Positions 1 through 7,571 of a DNA stretch of 11,529 bases are shown in pieces; within the stretch, counting starts at the first letter, position 1, and each line of letters begins with the position of its first letter. A program made the translations under genes and the position numbers. Origin of the DNA: Dictyocoela muelleri (lineage: Eukaryota > Microsporidia); the NCBI GenBank assembly GCA_016256075.1, contig SDVU01000658.1, forward strand, positions 1 to 11,529. Reading direction: 5' to 3'. The notes beneath the pieces are model-generated. The model saw only the letters and a program-made list of their open reading frames with translations, did not search any database and was not told the DNA's origin.

Positions 1-377
1 AAATACTTAATAATTAAAATTAACATATTTTTAATCTCTTTCATAATATCGTCCATTTTTTTCAGGGGTTAAAAAAATAAAGTTGTACACCCACTTTTGC
101 GTATTGCTATTAGCCCACACAGCCGCGTATTGATATCGTGAATTATTTATATGTTAGGATTTATGTTTTAAAGACAATGTCACGTTTCTCCATCAAATTT
201 ACAGGAAATTTTTCCTTTTTACATTTGATTATTGCGAGTTTTTTTATTAGATTTTAAACCAAAGACAATCTGAAGTTTAAAAAATATTATTCTCACATAT
301 ACAAAAATCTTCAGGGCGCTCCTAAGAAATGTCTAGGTCGCGCCAGTGATCCCAAGCGCAAAGTTTGAGAAACACTG
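1..377. mobile_element. hAT-like DNA transposon end (partial, runs off left edge)
   Basis: The segment ends at 377 with AAGTTTGAGAAACACTG. Read on the minus strand this is CAGTGTTTCTCAAACTT, the classic terminal sequence of hAT transposons. The next eight bases, CTCTATAG (378-385), fit the hAT target-site pattern nTnnnnAn and are the probable right-hand target duplication. The subterminal stretch 310-360 is richer in G and C than its surroundings, as hAT ends often are. No matching opposite terminus is seen in the window, so the element continues to the left. A minus-strand ATG at 54-56 opens a frame (MDDIMKEIKN...) that runs off the edge; it could begin a transposase but is too short to judge. 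The assignment rests on the terminal motif alone. Confidence 0.55.
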
Positions 378-565
378 CTCTATAGAGCCATAAGAAGTTA
401 TTCATAAACAAACATTATAAATAAAATATTATGCGAAATAGCACGTGATTCATAACTTAAAAAATAATTTTTATCATTTTTATTTATTATCGAAAACTAT
501 TTTAACCTTGTTTTTATTAATAATTGAAATGGCGAGTAAATGTTAAAACATGTTTCTTTTATTTA
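378..565. other. AT-rich spacer between hAT end and CDS
   Basis: No gene is visible. The stretch holds the presumed hAT target duplication at 378-385 and the short 3' flank of the minus-strand gene. An AATAAA polyadenylation-type hexamer on the minus strand (558-563) lies just beyond the stop codon of that gene, consistent with the very short 3' UTRs usual in microsporidia. Confidence 0.4.
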
Positions 566-1756
566 TCAATTATTCATTTTTAAAATACTCTGTGCAGAAT
601 CCTTCATGTTTTGAATAAATTCATTGCTTCCTATTCCGCGAAGTACCAATTCTGAAACAAAATTCATAATGATTTTATACTTTTCATCACTTTCAGTTAT
701 GTTTTTTAACAAAAAATCACCGACTCTATTCAAAATACCATCTTTTTTATATTCAAGAACTATATCATCTCCTAAAAATTCGAATTCCCGATTAAAATCA
801 CATTTATAAAATGCATAATTTTCAGATATTTCCATATTTAGTAATTGTAAAATTTCAGAGTAAAAAATTATTTTTTCAACAAAAATCGGTATATCAGCAA
901 AATGAAATTCAAGGTTTTCTATAAGTTCATCAAAAAATAAATTTTCAAAATTTAATTTTAGGTCAGTAAATTCATAAAAAGTTTTCATTTTTAAAATTAA
1001 AAACTTTACGACCCTATCATTTTTTGAAATTTTTTTATTTTCAATCCTTATTTTTATTTTATCAAAAGTTTTATATAACTGATCTTCTGTAATATCAATA
1101 AAATATATTAAAGCCTTCTTATAAATTGATAAGGTTAGATCAAAAAATTCCGAATCAAAATATGATTTTTCATAAATATAATTTTCATTTTTTCTTAAGT
1201 TTTTTATATTTTTTAAATTTCTTGGATTTAAATGAACGTCAACTGATTGAGAATAATCGTTATCAAAAGAATAGTCGCAAAATAAATTATTTTTAATATC
1301 AATATTATTAGTATTTTTAATATAAATATCATTAGTATCAATCTTATTAGTATTATTAATACCATCATTTTTAATATCATCATTTTTAATATCAATATTA
1401 GTATTAATAATTTTAATATCATTATTATTAGTATCATTATTTTTATCATTTTTAAAATTATCAAAATTTTTATTATCAATTTTCCCATCACTTTCTACAA
1501 TTTTATTTCTTTTTGAATGTTTTATTTGATAAATAATTTTACCGACTTCCTTCATTTTCTCGTAATTTTCATCTGATTCAGCATTTTTGAAAAGAAAATT
1601 TAAAAGTTCGATTTCATATTTTTTAGAATAAGGAATGTCTTCATAAAATACTTTTTGTGGTAATTTTACTTGTAAATTATAAACACGAGTGTAGACTTTA
1701 ATAAATTCAATTGGTGACTCGAAATCTTGAAATAGAAGATCTTGTTGACAATACAT
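566..1756 (-). CDS. Unrecognised 396-residue protein with Asn/Asp/Lys/Ile-rich linker
   Basis: I do not recognise the family. The frame is open for 396 codons in a roughly 80% AT setting, which chance would rarely give, and ends in TGA. The start chosen is the first Met (MYCQQDLL); three C residues lie directly before the ATG (ACCC-ATG), matching the CCC-like start signal of microsporidia, and the next Met is only at residue 68. Residues 1-90 and 190-396 look like ordinary globular sequence with predicted-helical character (for example YEKMKEVGKIIYQI at 65-78 and NLEFHFADIPIFVEKIIFYS at 281-300). They are split by a low-complexity linker at 91-157 (KNDKNNDTNNND type). No signal peptide, membrane segment, zinc-binding cysteines or nucleotide-binding loop is seen. 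A cytosolic or nuclear helical protein is as far as the sequence goes. The neighbours (hAT end, SINE) give no functional hint. Confidence 0.8.
   Translation of the reverse strand: MYCQQDLLFQDFESPIEFIKVYTRVYNLQVKLPQKVFYEDIPYSKKYEIELLNFLFKNAESDENYEKMKEVGKIIYQIKHSKRNKIVESDGKIDNKNFDNFKNDKNNDTNNNDIKIINTNIDIKNDDIKNDGINNTNKIDTNDIYIKNTNNIDIKNNLFCDYSFDNDYSQSVDVHLNPRNLKNIKNLRKNENYIYEKSYFDSEFFDLTLSIYKKALIYFIDITEDQLYKTFDKIKIRIENKKISKNDRVVKFLILKMKTFYEFTDLKLNFENLFFDELIENLEFHFADIPIFVEKIIFYSEILQLLNMEISENYAFYKCDFNREFEFLGDDIVLEYKKDGILNRVGDFLLKNITESDEKYKIIMNFVSELVLRGIGSNEFIQNMKDSAQSILKMNN
1286..1486 (-). repeat. In-frame low-complexity tract inside the 396-residue CDS
   Basis: Codons 91-157 are built almost only from Asn, Asp, Lys, Ile and Thr. 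At DNA level the plus strand shows irregularly repeated TTTAATATCA and ATTATTAGTATC-like units. It looks like a slippage-expanded linker kept in frame, similar in style to the insertion in the kinesin gene at 8056-8292. Confidence 0.7.
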
Positions 1757-1759
1757 GGG
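1757..1759 (-). promoter_or_regulatory. CCC-like translation/transcription start signal
   Basis: On the minus strand the gene begins TTTACCC-ATG. A CCC-like motif close upstream of the start codon is a described feature of microsporidian genes. Here it touches the ATG, closer than in the kinesin gene, so its meaning in this case is inferred. Confidence 0.45.
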
Positions 1760-2216
1760 TAAATATTTTTTAAAAAATTGTATTTTTAGATTTCATTTAT
1801 TAGAAGTATCAAGAAATGGATATAAAACTATAATAAGGATTTCAAGATTAATTTAAAATATTTGATATGTTGACAATTATTTATTTCTAATAATTAATAA
1901 TTAATAAGAAATTTTATAAAATTTTATATTTTTTCAAAAAAAATAATTATACACATTTTTGATCAAAAATTATGATCTGAAATAGTTTTTTACTATACTT
2001 TTAATTTTTTTTTATTTTAAATTTTTATATCTTCATTGAAAATAAACAAAATATAAATCTACTGACGATATCAATTATCTTCATATTTTTTTAAAATATC
2101 AAAATCGGGTTCAAAATTTTATAATTTTTGTCTGAAAATTTCCTTCGGGAATAACAATTTTTTCGCGAACTATTTTTTTTTATATTGTCAGAAAAAAAAT
2201 TGTAAGATTTATTACT
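1760..2216. other. Intergenic AT-rich stretch
   Basis: This is the upstream flank of the minus-strand gene. I see only A and T runs with scattered poly-T tracts, no open frame of note, no RNA gene and no clear repeat. Confidence 0.5.
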
Positions 2217-2624
2217 GTTTAACACTCTTGAATGTAAAATTTAAGTAGTTTATATGAATTATTACTTTATTAAATAATTAGAGATTGATATTAAGCGGTC
2301 ATTAGTTATACCAGTAATATATTTGTTTCAGTGCATAAAAGCAGGTTAAGGCTTTTCAAATCTTTTATAGAAAAATCAAAGATGACACTCCTAGGTCAAG
2401 ATATGTATGCAGTGAATCATATCGGCAAAAATAAGTAGCCAAACAAAAAAAATCATTTAACTCCAAATTTCATGTATTTATTAAGCCATTGATGAAATGA
2501 AATGGCGCAATAGGTTGGTAGCGTAATATTCAAATATTTACTTGAACACCAAGAACCAAAGGTCTAAATATAAAACTTAGAGAAAGCTAATTTGAGCAAT
2601 TATGAAAATGCTAGCATATTAATT
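2217..2624 (+). mobile_element. tRNA-derived SINE, decayed copy A, 5'-shortened
   Basis: This copy begins at TTTAACACTCTTGAATG, inside the tRNA-like head, so the Pol III A box is missing. The B box is also lost. The body can be followed in order by shared blocks: ATATTAAGCGGTCAT near 2290, CACTCCTAGGT near 2387, ATCGGCAAAAA near 2421, AAGCCATTGATGAAA near 2484 and CCAAGAACCAAAGGTC near 2549, ending near GCTAGCATATTAATT. Divergence from the copies at 6213 and 10277 is heavy, which marks it as old. No target duplication is recognisable. Confidence 0.75.
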
Positions 2625-3169
2625 TTAAAATAAGGAAATTTTTCATAATTAAAATTACAATATAATAAGCTTCGTCAACATTTTAACTGCCCATCGTAAT
2701 CAGAAATTTTACAGAAAACATTATTAGATTAAAATTCATTTTAAAAAAACATATCTCTTATATAAATCATAAAAATTTTCTAACAATCATAATGAAATAT
2801 AAATACAAACTTTTTGCAAAGATGTTATTTCAAATTTAAATGTTTACTCTAAATTTACGTTAACGAAATTTTATTTGAGAAAGACAGACAAAATATTTTT
2901 AAACCGAACAAATTGAATTTGTAAATCTAAACATAATTTTCATTAAGAAGAAAATCCAAATTTCCGTGTTAATTATTAAAACTAAATGTTTAAAAATTAA
3001 AAAGTTTATTAAAGCATCGGTAATTCTTTTTTTTTGTAAAATAGGACGTTTTTTAATTATCTTTAGTTAAAAAATATGCGACGAAAAATACACTGTAAAA
3101 ATATATACGACAAAAAATATTATACTACAAAAAATATTACAGAGACTCTTCTAAGAGATCGAAAAAAAC
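2625..3169. other. Intergenic AT-rich stretch
   Basis: No gene is visible. Between about 3070 and 3145 there is a loose repeat of ACGACAAAAAATATTA-like units (three imperfect rounds) directly before the Merlin element. Otherwise I see nothing beyond A and T runs. Confidence 0.45.
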
Positions 3170-3242
3170 GGTAACACCTTATTCGAATGAAATTATTAAT
3201 GGCGAATGCGGGTTACAGGCAGTTTTTGAGATTATAGGCAGG
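3170..3242 (+). repeat. Merlin left terminal inverted repeat
   Basis: It pairs with 4247-4321 in inverted orientation with scattered mismatches and a short gap near TTATTCGAA. Its outer end is GGTAACACC. Confidence 0.75.
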
Positions 3243-3329
3243 TTTTGAAAAGTATAAAAAAAAAAATTAATTTTAAACATGGTGAGAGCAATTAAATCTA
3301 TTCCTTTATCAATTTTATGTTCAAAAATG

Positions 3330-4154
3330 AACTGTATTATAATTATGATTGTTGTTCTATATAAATGATATTTCCTCTACGTAAAAACCTCTTCATTAGT
3401 CTCTTTAGGCCTTCAATAGTTTGAGTATGCACTATAGAATTTTCTGGAAAACAAAATTTAGAGAGTGGTTAATCTTTCTATGTTCGATTGTTGTATTATA
3501 TCTTGATACGAAAGAATATGCACGGCACTGGTCAGTAATTATTGTTGTGCCAGGTAATACATTTTCACTAATTATCTGAGCTATTATCTGAGAATTTATG
3601 TTTAAAAAAGATTATAAACGCTTTTTTGACACATTTCTATCCCACTTGCATACCATTGGCGATTTTTAATACATCCTCGATTATATTTACGTTTCAAAAA
3701 GAAGCTTTCATCAATCTCGACAATCTTACTAGTACCATCGTCATTTATACCTCCTAATATATCCTTACTAGAGGCTATAAATTCACATATAGCCTCTCTA
3801 ACTATATCATATTATTCAGAAACAGTATCGCGATCTATCTCTAATACATATGCAATATCTATAAAAGATATGCAATTAATATATTTATACATAATATTAA
3901 ATATAATTCGCATGTCTAGACTCATCTTTCAAAGATACTATTATATTATACACTTGATTAAAACGACACGTCCTTTTACAAATCCATTGGATTATATCAA
4001 GTGCATTTTTTTATGTACGTTAAATTCCGTGTTGTTTGACATTTCAGACAGATCTTTGAATTTTAAAAAACCTTATGCGTGATAAAATTACGTTTTGCGA
4101 TCTTTTATCAGAAAAAACATGATTTATGTGAGATTCTATAACTTTCAAATCCAT
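3330..4154 (-). pseudogene. Merlin transposase remnant (DDE, ISXO2-like)
   Basis: Minus-strand translation gives family-typical blocks. A likely start is the ATG at 4152-4154 (MDLKVIESHINHVF). The first catalytic block is KIVEIDESFFLKRKYNRG around 3704-3718, preceded by a GGIN motif. The second is IITDQCRAY around 3531. The third is VHTQTIEGLKRLMKR around 3412-3429, with INHSLNFVF just upstream of it. These match the DDE transposase fold of Merlin and bacterial IS1016/IS1595-type elements. The gene is dead: the three catalytic blocks lie in three different reading frames, the N-terminal frame carries stops, and a stop (3812-3814) interrupts the frame just before the first catalytic block. It would have cut and pasted the element using its inverted ends. 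Confidence 0.8.
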
Positions 4155-4246
4155 TAAATCGTCTTTGTTTAATATTTTTTTCCCCCAACAATTTTTTGGA
4201 TCGTTGTTCTTCCTATGTAAGAGGGGTCATTAAAATTGTATGAAAA

Positions 4247-4335
4247 GGTGCCTGTAATCTCGAAACCTGCTGTAACTGCGTTCGCCTGATTAATACTTTG
4301 TTCGAATAAAACGATATTACCTTGTTCGAATAAAA
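4247..4335 (-). repeat. Merlin right terminal inverted repeat with a duplicated outer block
   Basis: Bases 4247-4321 are the inverted partner of the left end. The block TTGTTCGAATAAAA occurs at 4298-4311 and again at 4322-4335, a direct repeat with a 24-bp step that the left end lacks. This either extends the right end or is a duplication made after insertion, and it is why the outer border is hard to fix. Confidence 0.6.
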
Positions 4336-4779
4336 TGGTTCTATTTCAGAAGATCGACTTTTAAAATAATCATGAAATGATATTAAACGATCAAAAAACA
4401 GCTATATAAGACAATTTATCTAGTTTTTTACAGCCTTTAAACTTATTTTATTAAATTTATCAAAAGTTCCCTAAAGGTTTATTTTTTTAGCATATCTCAA
4501 CAAAGAAGTAACTAAAACAATATAAACAAAAACTTTATTGTTTTATATGATTCATAAAAAAATAAAAATCAGTACATCTTCATTTAAATATCTAAAAATT
4601 ATATGTTAGTGTTAAAAATAGAAATAACAATTTAAGACTTCCCTGTGTAAAAATTTTCTCAATTGAAATTTTTAATATCTTTATAAAAATTACTTACTTT
4701 TAGAATTTTTGATTCTAAAATGATTGAAAATTGTTTTTTTTAAAAAAAAAAAACAATAACTTTTTAAAGCGGTGAAAAT
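4336..4779. other. Intergenic AT-rich stretch
   Basis: No gene, repeat array or RNA is recognised between the Merlin element and the tRNA gene. Only A and T tracts are seen, including a T-then-A run near 4735-4753 that could fold into a weak hairpin. Confidence 0.45.
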
Positions 4780-4787
4780 AAAAAAAA
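4780..4787 (-). terminator. RNA polymerase III terminator of tRNA-Gly
   Basis: The minus strand has eight T residues directly after the discriminator base of the tRNA. This is a standard Pol III stop. Confidence 0.85.
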
Positions 4788-4858
4788 TGCTATGGCCGGG
4801 AATCGAACCCGGATCTTGACCTTGGAAGGGTCATATTCTACCACTGAACCACCAGAGC
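4788..4858 (-). tRNA. tRNA-Gly (anticodon UCC)
   Basis: The 71-nt minus-strand sequence starts GCTCTGGTGGTTCAGTGGTA and folds as a eukaryotic cytosolic tRNA-Gly. The anticodon stem TGACC/GGTCA is perfect, with loop CTTCCAA giving anticodon UCC (plus positions 4824-4826), which reads GGA and GGG codons. The T arm is CCGGG-TTCGATT-CCCGG. The internal Pol III promoters are intact: A box TGGTTCAGTGG and B box GGTTCGATTCC. There is no intron and no encoded CCA. The acceptor stem GCTCTGG/CCATAGC has one mismatch, C4 against U69, and otherwise pairs. With both promoters and the terminator intact it is probably functional. Confidence 0.93.
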
Positions 4859-5282
4859 AATAAAATGAAAAAAATAAATATTTAATGATTAAACAAGAAG
4901 TGACATTTTTTTAATGAATGTGGTCAAAATTATAAATTTATTTTTAACAAACAAAAAAATTTTGATTTTAAAATTTTGTATTTATTAATTTCGTATTTAA
5001 TAATTTTGTATTTAATAATTTTGTATTTAATATTTTTTTGTTCATTTTTTTTTCAATATTTATTGTAAACTTAGCATTACACTTCAACCTCATTAACTGA
5101 TTGTTGTTTTAATAATAAATTTATTTTGAAAATTATTGAAGATTTGCTCGATGACTTTCAGTTTTAATTTTTAAAAGTGAACTTATTAAAAAAGATAAAA
5201 AACATTAAAAATAGCGAAATAAATTTGCAAATAAAAAACTTTAATAAATTTATGAAAAATTTGGATCAATTTACTTTAGAGA
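4859..5282. other. Intergenic AT-rich stretch upstream of tRNA-Gly
   Basis: No gene is supported. An open frame starting at 5177 runs into the SINE and has no recognisable content. The stretch holds the 15-bp array at 4972-5031. Confidence 0.5.
4972..5031. repeat. 15-bp tandem array, 4 units
   Basis: Four head-to-tail units of AATTTTGTATTTAAT in exact 15-bp phase (starts at 4972, 4987, 5002, 5017). Units 3 and 4 are identical; units 1 and 2 each differ by one base. Confidence 0.85.
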
Positions 5283-5724
5283 TATATATATTACATGCTG
5301 ATAACATCCATAGCTGCCAATTCGGATATTTCTCCCCAACCTTAGTCTTTGACCTTTGGTTCCTGGTGTTTCAATAATACTCACTTCATAAGCTACCTAG
5401 AAGCCCAGCTGTATACGTGATTTTCAATTTATCAATGACCCAGCAGGATACAGGTAATTAGTAGCTTTTCATTAATTTTTATTTTTCACTACTTTTTGCC
5501 GAGATGCGTCGCGGCACTCTTCCCCACACCTAGGAAAGTCCCCTCTGCTTTATTGTCATATTAGACCAAGTCTTAATCAGCTATACCACACTGGAACAAC
5601 TGTATATTATTACTATATTTCTATATATATGACCGCTTAATGTCATTTTTTCATTATTTATTTAAGAGTGACGTTAGCAGAATACAAACCTCTATACTTA
5701 AATTTTACATTCAAGAGTGTTAAA
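5283..5724 (-). mobile_element. tRNA-derived SINE, copy C, lacking the A box
   Basis: Read on the minus strand, this copy begins TTTAACACTCTTGAATG at about 5724 and runs through AAGCGGTCATATATAT, the GACTTGGTCTAATATGAC block and CGACGCATCTCGGCAAA. It ends at the ATGTAATATATATA tail near 5283. The 5' break falls at the same place in the tRNA-like head as in copy A (2217), so the A box is missing; the B box is changed as well. The body is well conserved, so the copy is of middle age. The CTATATTTCTATATA block near 5618 is the conserved small hairpin of the family. Confidence 0.85.
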
Positions 5725-5740
5725 TTTTGTTTATATAACA

Positions 5741-5780
5741 ATAATTTTTTATTTAATTTTTTATTTAATTTTTTATTAAT
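5741..5780. repeat. 13-bp tandem array, 3 units
   Basis: Three rounds of AATTTTTTATTTA-like sequence lie just outside the 5' end of SINE copy C. Confidence 0.7.
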
Positions 5781-6200
5781 TCATGTTTTAGTGTTTATGA
5801 CAAAAATGGGACTAAATAGCTCAGTGTTTATAAGACCCTTGAATATAAATTATAAATCATGCTTCAATTCTAATTCACTTCGCTAAATAATCTGAAAATG
5901 AAATTATGCGATTAAAACCTTTGCTGTGATATGCAGTTTTCTGGTACGATGTATCTGATTATACTTTATTCAATATTAAAATGAAGGAAAAGGTGCCCTT
6001 AATTATGATATAATTGCGGCTTCACCTTTCGATAAAAATAGTAGTGAAACTAAAAAAATCATGAAAAGTCTCTAAGTACCCGTTCTTATTCATTCATATA
6101 ACAAAATCGCGAAAACAGCAGAGCTTCTAGGCAGCACAGGAGAGGTATATAATTTGAATACCGAGAACCAAAGGTATAAGGACAGATATTAAAACACTTT

Positions 6201-6212
6201 TCGAAGGTGTAA
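6201..6212 (+). repeat. Left target-site duplication of SINE copy B
   Basis: TCGAAGGTGTAA, identical to 6673-6684. Confidence 0.85.
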
Positions 6213-6672
6213 TTGGCCAGATAGCTCAGTGGTTAACACTCTTGAATGTAAAATTTAAGTTTCGTGGTTCGAATCCCGCTGGCGTCACTCTTTAATAAAT
6301 AATGAGGGAATGACATTAAGCGGTCATAACTATATAATTATAGTGAATATACAGTTGTTCCAGTGTTGTATAGCTGATTAAGACTTGGTCTAATATGACA
6401 ATGAAGCAGAAGGGATTCTCTTAGGTGTGGGGATTAGTGCGACGACGCATCTCGGCAAAATGTAGTGAAAAATAAAAATTCATGAAAAGCAATTAATTAC
6501 CTGTATACTGCTGAGTCATTGATAAAACGAAAATCGCGTTCACAGCTGGGCTTCTGGGTAGCTTAGGAAGTGACGTATTATTGGAACATTAAGAACAAAA
6601 GGTTACATACCACGGTAGGAGACAACTCTCCGAGTTGGCAGCTATGGATGTTGTCAACATGTAATATATATA
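6213..6672 (+). mobile_element. tRNA-derived SINE, well-preserved copy B (about 460 bp)
   Basis: This is the reference copy for the family. It is flanked by a perfect 12-bp direct repeat (6201-6212 and 6673-6684), the mark of target-primed insertion. The head (6213-6290) is tRNA-like: GCCAG and CTGGC could form the acceptor stem, and both Pol III boxes are exact. The T stem and D stem pair poorly, so it is not a working tRNA. A body of about 370 nt of non-tRNA sequence follows, then an (AT)n tail, ATGTAATATATATA. Longest T run in the sense strand is three, so Pol III would read through to the T run near 6728. No coding frame is seen. It would need a partner LINE reverse transcriptase, which is not in this window. 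Confidence 0.88.
6222..6276 (+). promoter_or_regulatory. Internal Pol III promoter (A and B boxes) of SINE copy B
   Basis: A box TAGCTCAGTGG at 6222-6232 and B box GGTTCGAATCC at 6266-6276. Both match the tRNA consensus and have tRNA-like spacing. Confidence 0.85.
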
Positions 6673-6684
6673 TCGAAGGTGTAA
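6673..6684 (+). repeat. Right target-site duplication of SINE copy B
   Basis: TCGAAGGTGTAA, identical to 6201-6212. It directly follows the (AT)n tail. Confidence 0.85.
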
Positions 6685-6706
6685 ATAGAAAACTTAATTT
6701 ATATAT

Positions 6707-7123
6707 CAGAAAAGTGATTAAATTGTAAATTTTTTTTTTAATCTATGATAATTTGTATATTAAATTTTTAAATATTCTGCACTAGTTTCATATTTTTTTT
6801 AGATACTAGCACTAAAAATTTTTGTTTATATTATAAAAACAATATTTTTGCTGTCAATATTTTTTATAATTGAAAATTATGATCAACTTTACAATCGCAA
6901 TCACAATAGTCTCAGATTTAATTATTTATTCGAAAATCGAAAATTATTTTCGTATAATTTTTGATATTTATAAAAAAATGACCCATATTTTTTTAAAATA
7001 CTTTAAATTTATAATTTATTTACAAAAAATAACGATTTAACATTTTACTAAAAAAATTGATTATTCTGCTCAAGATTTATTTTGTAAATAAAAAGGCAAG
7101 TTTATACTTTTTATATTTTAAGC
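6707..7123. other. Intergenic AT-rich stretch between SINE copies
   Basis: No gene, array or RNA is recognised. The T-rich run near 6728-6737 would act as the first Pol III stop downstream of copy B. Confidence 0.45.
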
Positions 7124-7570
7124 TATATATACATCCTGAAAATATTTATAATTTCCAAACGGTGTGTTGTTCCAAGTTTGGTCTTACAATTTTAGATACA
7201 TAGTGTTCTTATACGTCACTTTTAAGTTATCCATAGATTATTTAAATATGATTTTATTTTCAATTACTCAGAAGAACACAGGTAATTATAGGCCTTTCCA
7301 TGATTTTTTTAACTTTAATATATTTTGTGATGCGTCGTCGCACTCATTCCTAGTTCTTTATACTTTATTTAAATATTAAAGTCATAATCAATCTTTTTTA
7401 CACTCATAGACTTATATATTTGTACTATATTTCTATATTTTTTGTCCTCTTAATGTCAATTCATATTATTTATTAAAGAGTGACGTCAGTGAGATTTGAA
7501 CCCCGATACTTAAATGTTGAATTAAAGATAAATTTTAAATTCAAGAGTATTAACCACTGAGCTATCTGGC
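7124..7570 (-). mobile_element. tRNA-derived SINE, copy D, with 18-bp insertion in the head
   Basis: Read on the minus strand, it begins GAGCCAGATAGCTCAGTGG at 7570, with an exact A box (TAGCTCAGTGG) and a B box with one or two changes (GGTTCAAATCT). Compared with copies B and E an extra 18 bp (7511-7528) sits between the two boxes, flanked by the 5-bp repeat TAAAT. The body is recognisable (TTAATAAATAATA, ATATAGAAATATAGTA, GAGTGCGACGACGCATC, ATTACCTGTG, GTGACGTATAAGAACA), then fades to an AT tail near 7124. The tail position is approximate. Its head points away from the kinesin gene, so any Pol III transcript would run leftward. Confidence 0.8.
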
Positions 7571-7571
7571 T

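Larger units (their letters stand above)
3170..4321 (-). mobile_element. Merlin-type (IS1016/ISXO2-like) DNA transposon, inactive
   Basis: Long imperfect inverted ends bracket a decayed transposase. The left end (3170-3242) begins GGTAACACC; the right end (4247-4321), read backwards, begins GGTAATATCG. The two stay aligned for about 75 bases, sharing TTATTCGAA, TATTAAT, GCGAA, GTTACAG and GAGATTA blocks. Ends beginning GG and a size near 1.15 kb suit Merlin. Between them the minus strand encodes ISXO2-like pieces (see the pseudogene entry). Flanking bases do not form an obvious 8-9 bp target duplication, and similarity of the ends may continue outward to a shared TCTTCT near 3148 and 4351, so the outer borders are uncertain by about 30 bp. 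Merlin elements are known from microsporidia. Confidence 0.8.
5808..6706 (+). mobile_element. tRNA-derived SINE, old copy F, interrupted by copy B
   Basis: The head GGGACTAAATAGCTCAGTG (about 5808-5826) matches the family start and keeps a recognisable A box. The following bases align in order with the family, though heavily changed: CTTGAATATAAATTATAA, CTAAATAATCTGAAAATGAA, CAGTTTTCTGGTACGATG, CTAATAT-like ATTCAATATTAAAATGAAG, AATAGTAGTGAAAC, ATCATGAAAAG and CGAGAACCAAAGGTA. Near its 3' end (6212) it is split by the younger copy B and resumes at about 6685, ending in an ATATAT tail near 6706. This is the most diverged near-complete member and gives the family some age depth. Confidence 0.7.

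Noticed and set aside
442-450. CACGTGATT shared with 9965-9973 as a regulatory motif
   Set aside because: Two matches of nine bases with no shared position relative to genes; chance is enough.
3870-4082. 70-codon plus-strand open frame
   Set aside because: It lies antisense inside the Merlin transposase remnant and has no recognisable content.
5177-5377. 66-codon plus-strand open frame
   Set aside because: It starts in AT-rich spacer and reads antisense into SINE copy C; there is no start signal.
5668-5886. 72-codon plus-strand open frame
   Set aside because: It is made of SINE copies C and F and the spacer between them.
6213-6290. SINE heads as working tRNA genes
   Set aside because: A and B boxes are exact, but the D and T stems do not pair properly, and every copy that goes past the head continues into the same long non-tRNA body.
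7164-7379. 71-codon plus-strand open frame
   Set aside because: It is antisense to SINE copy D.
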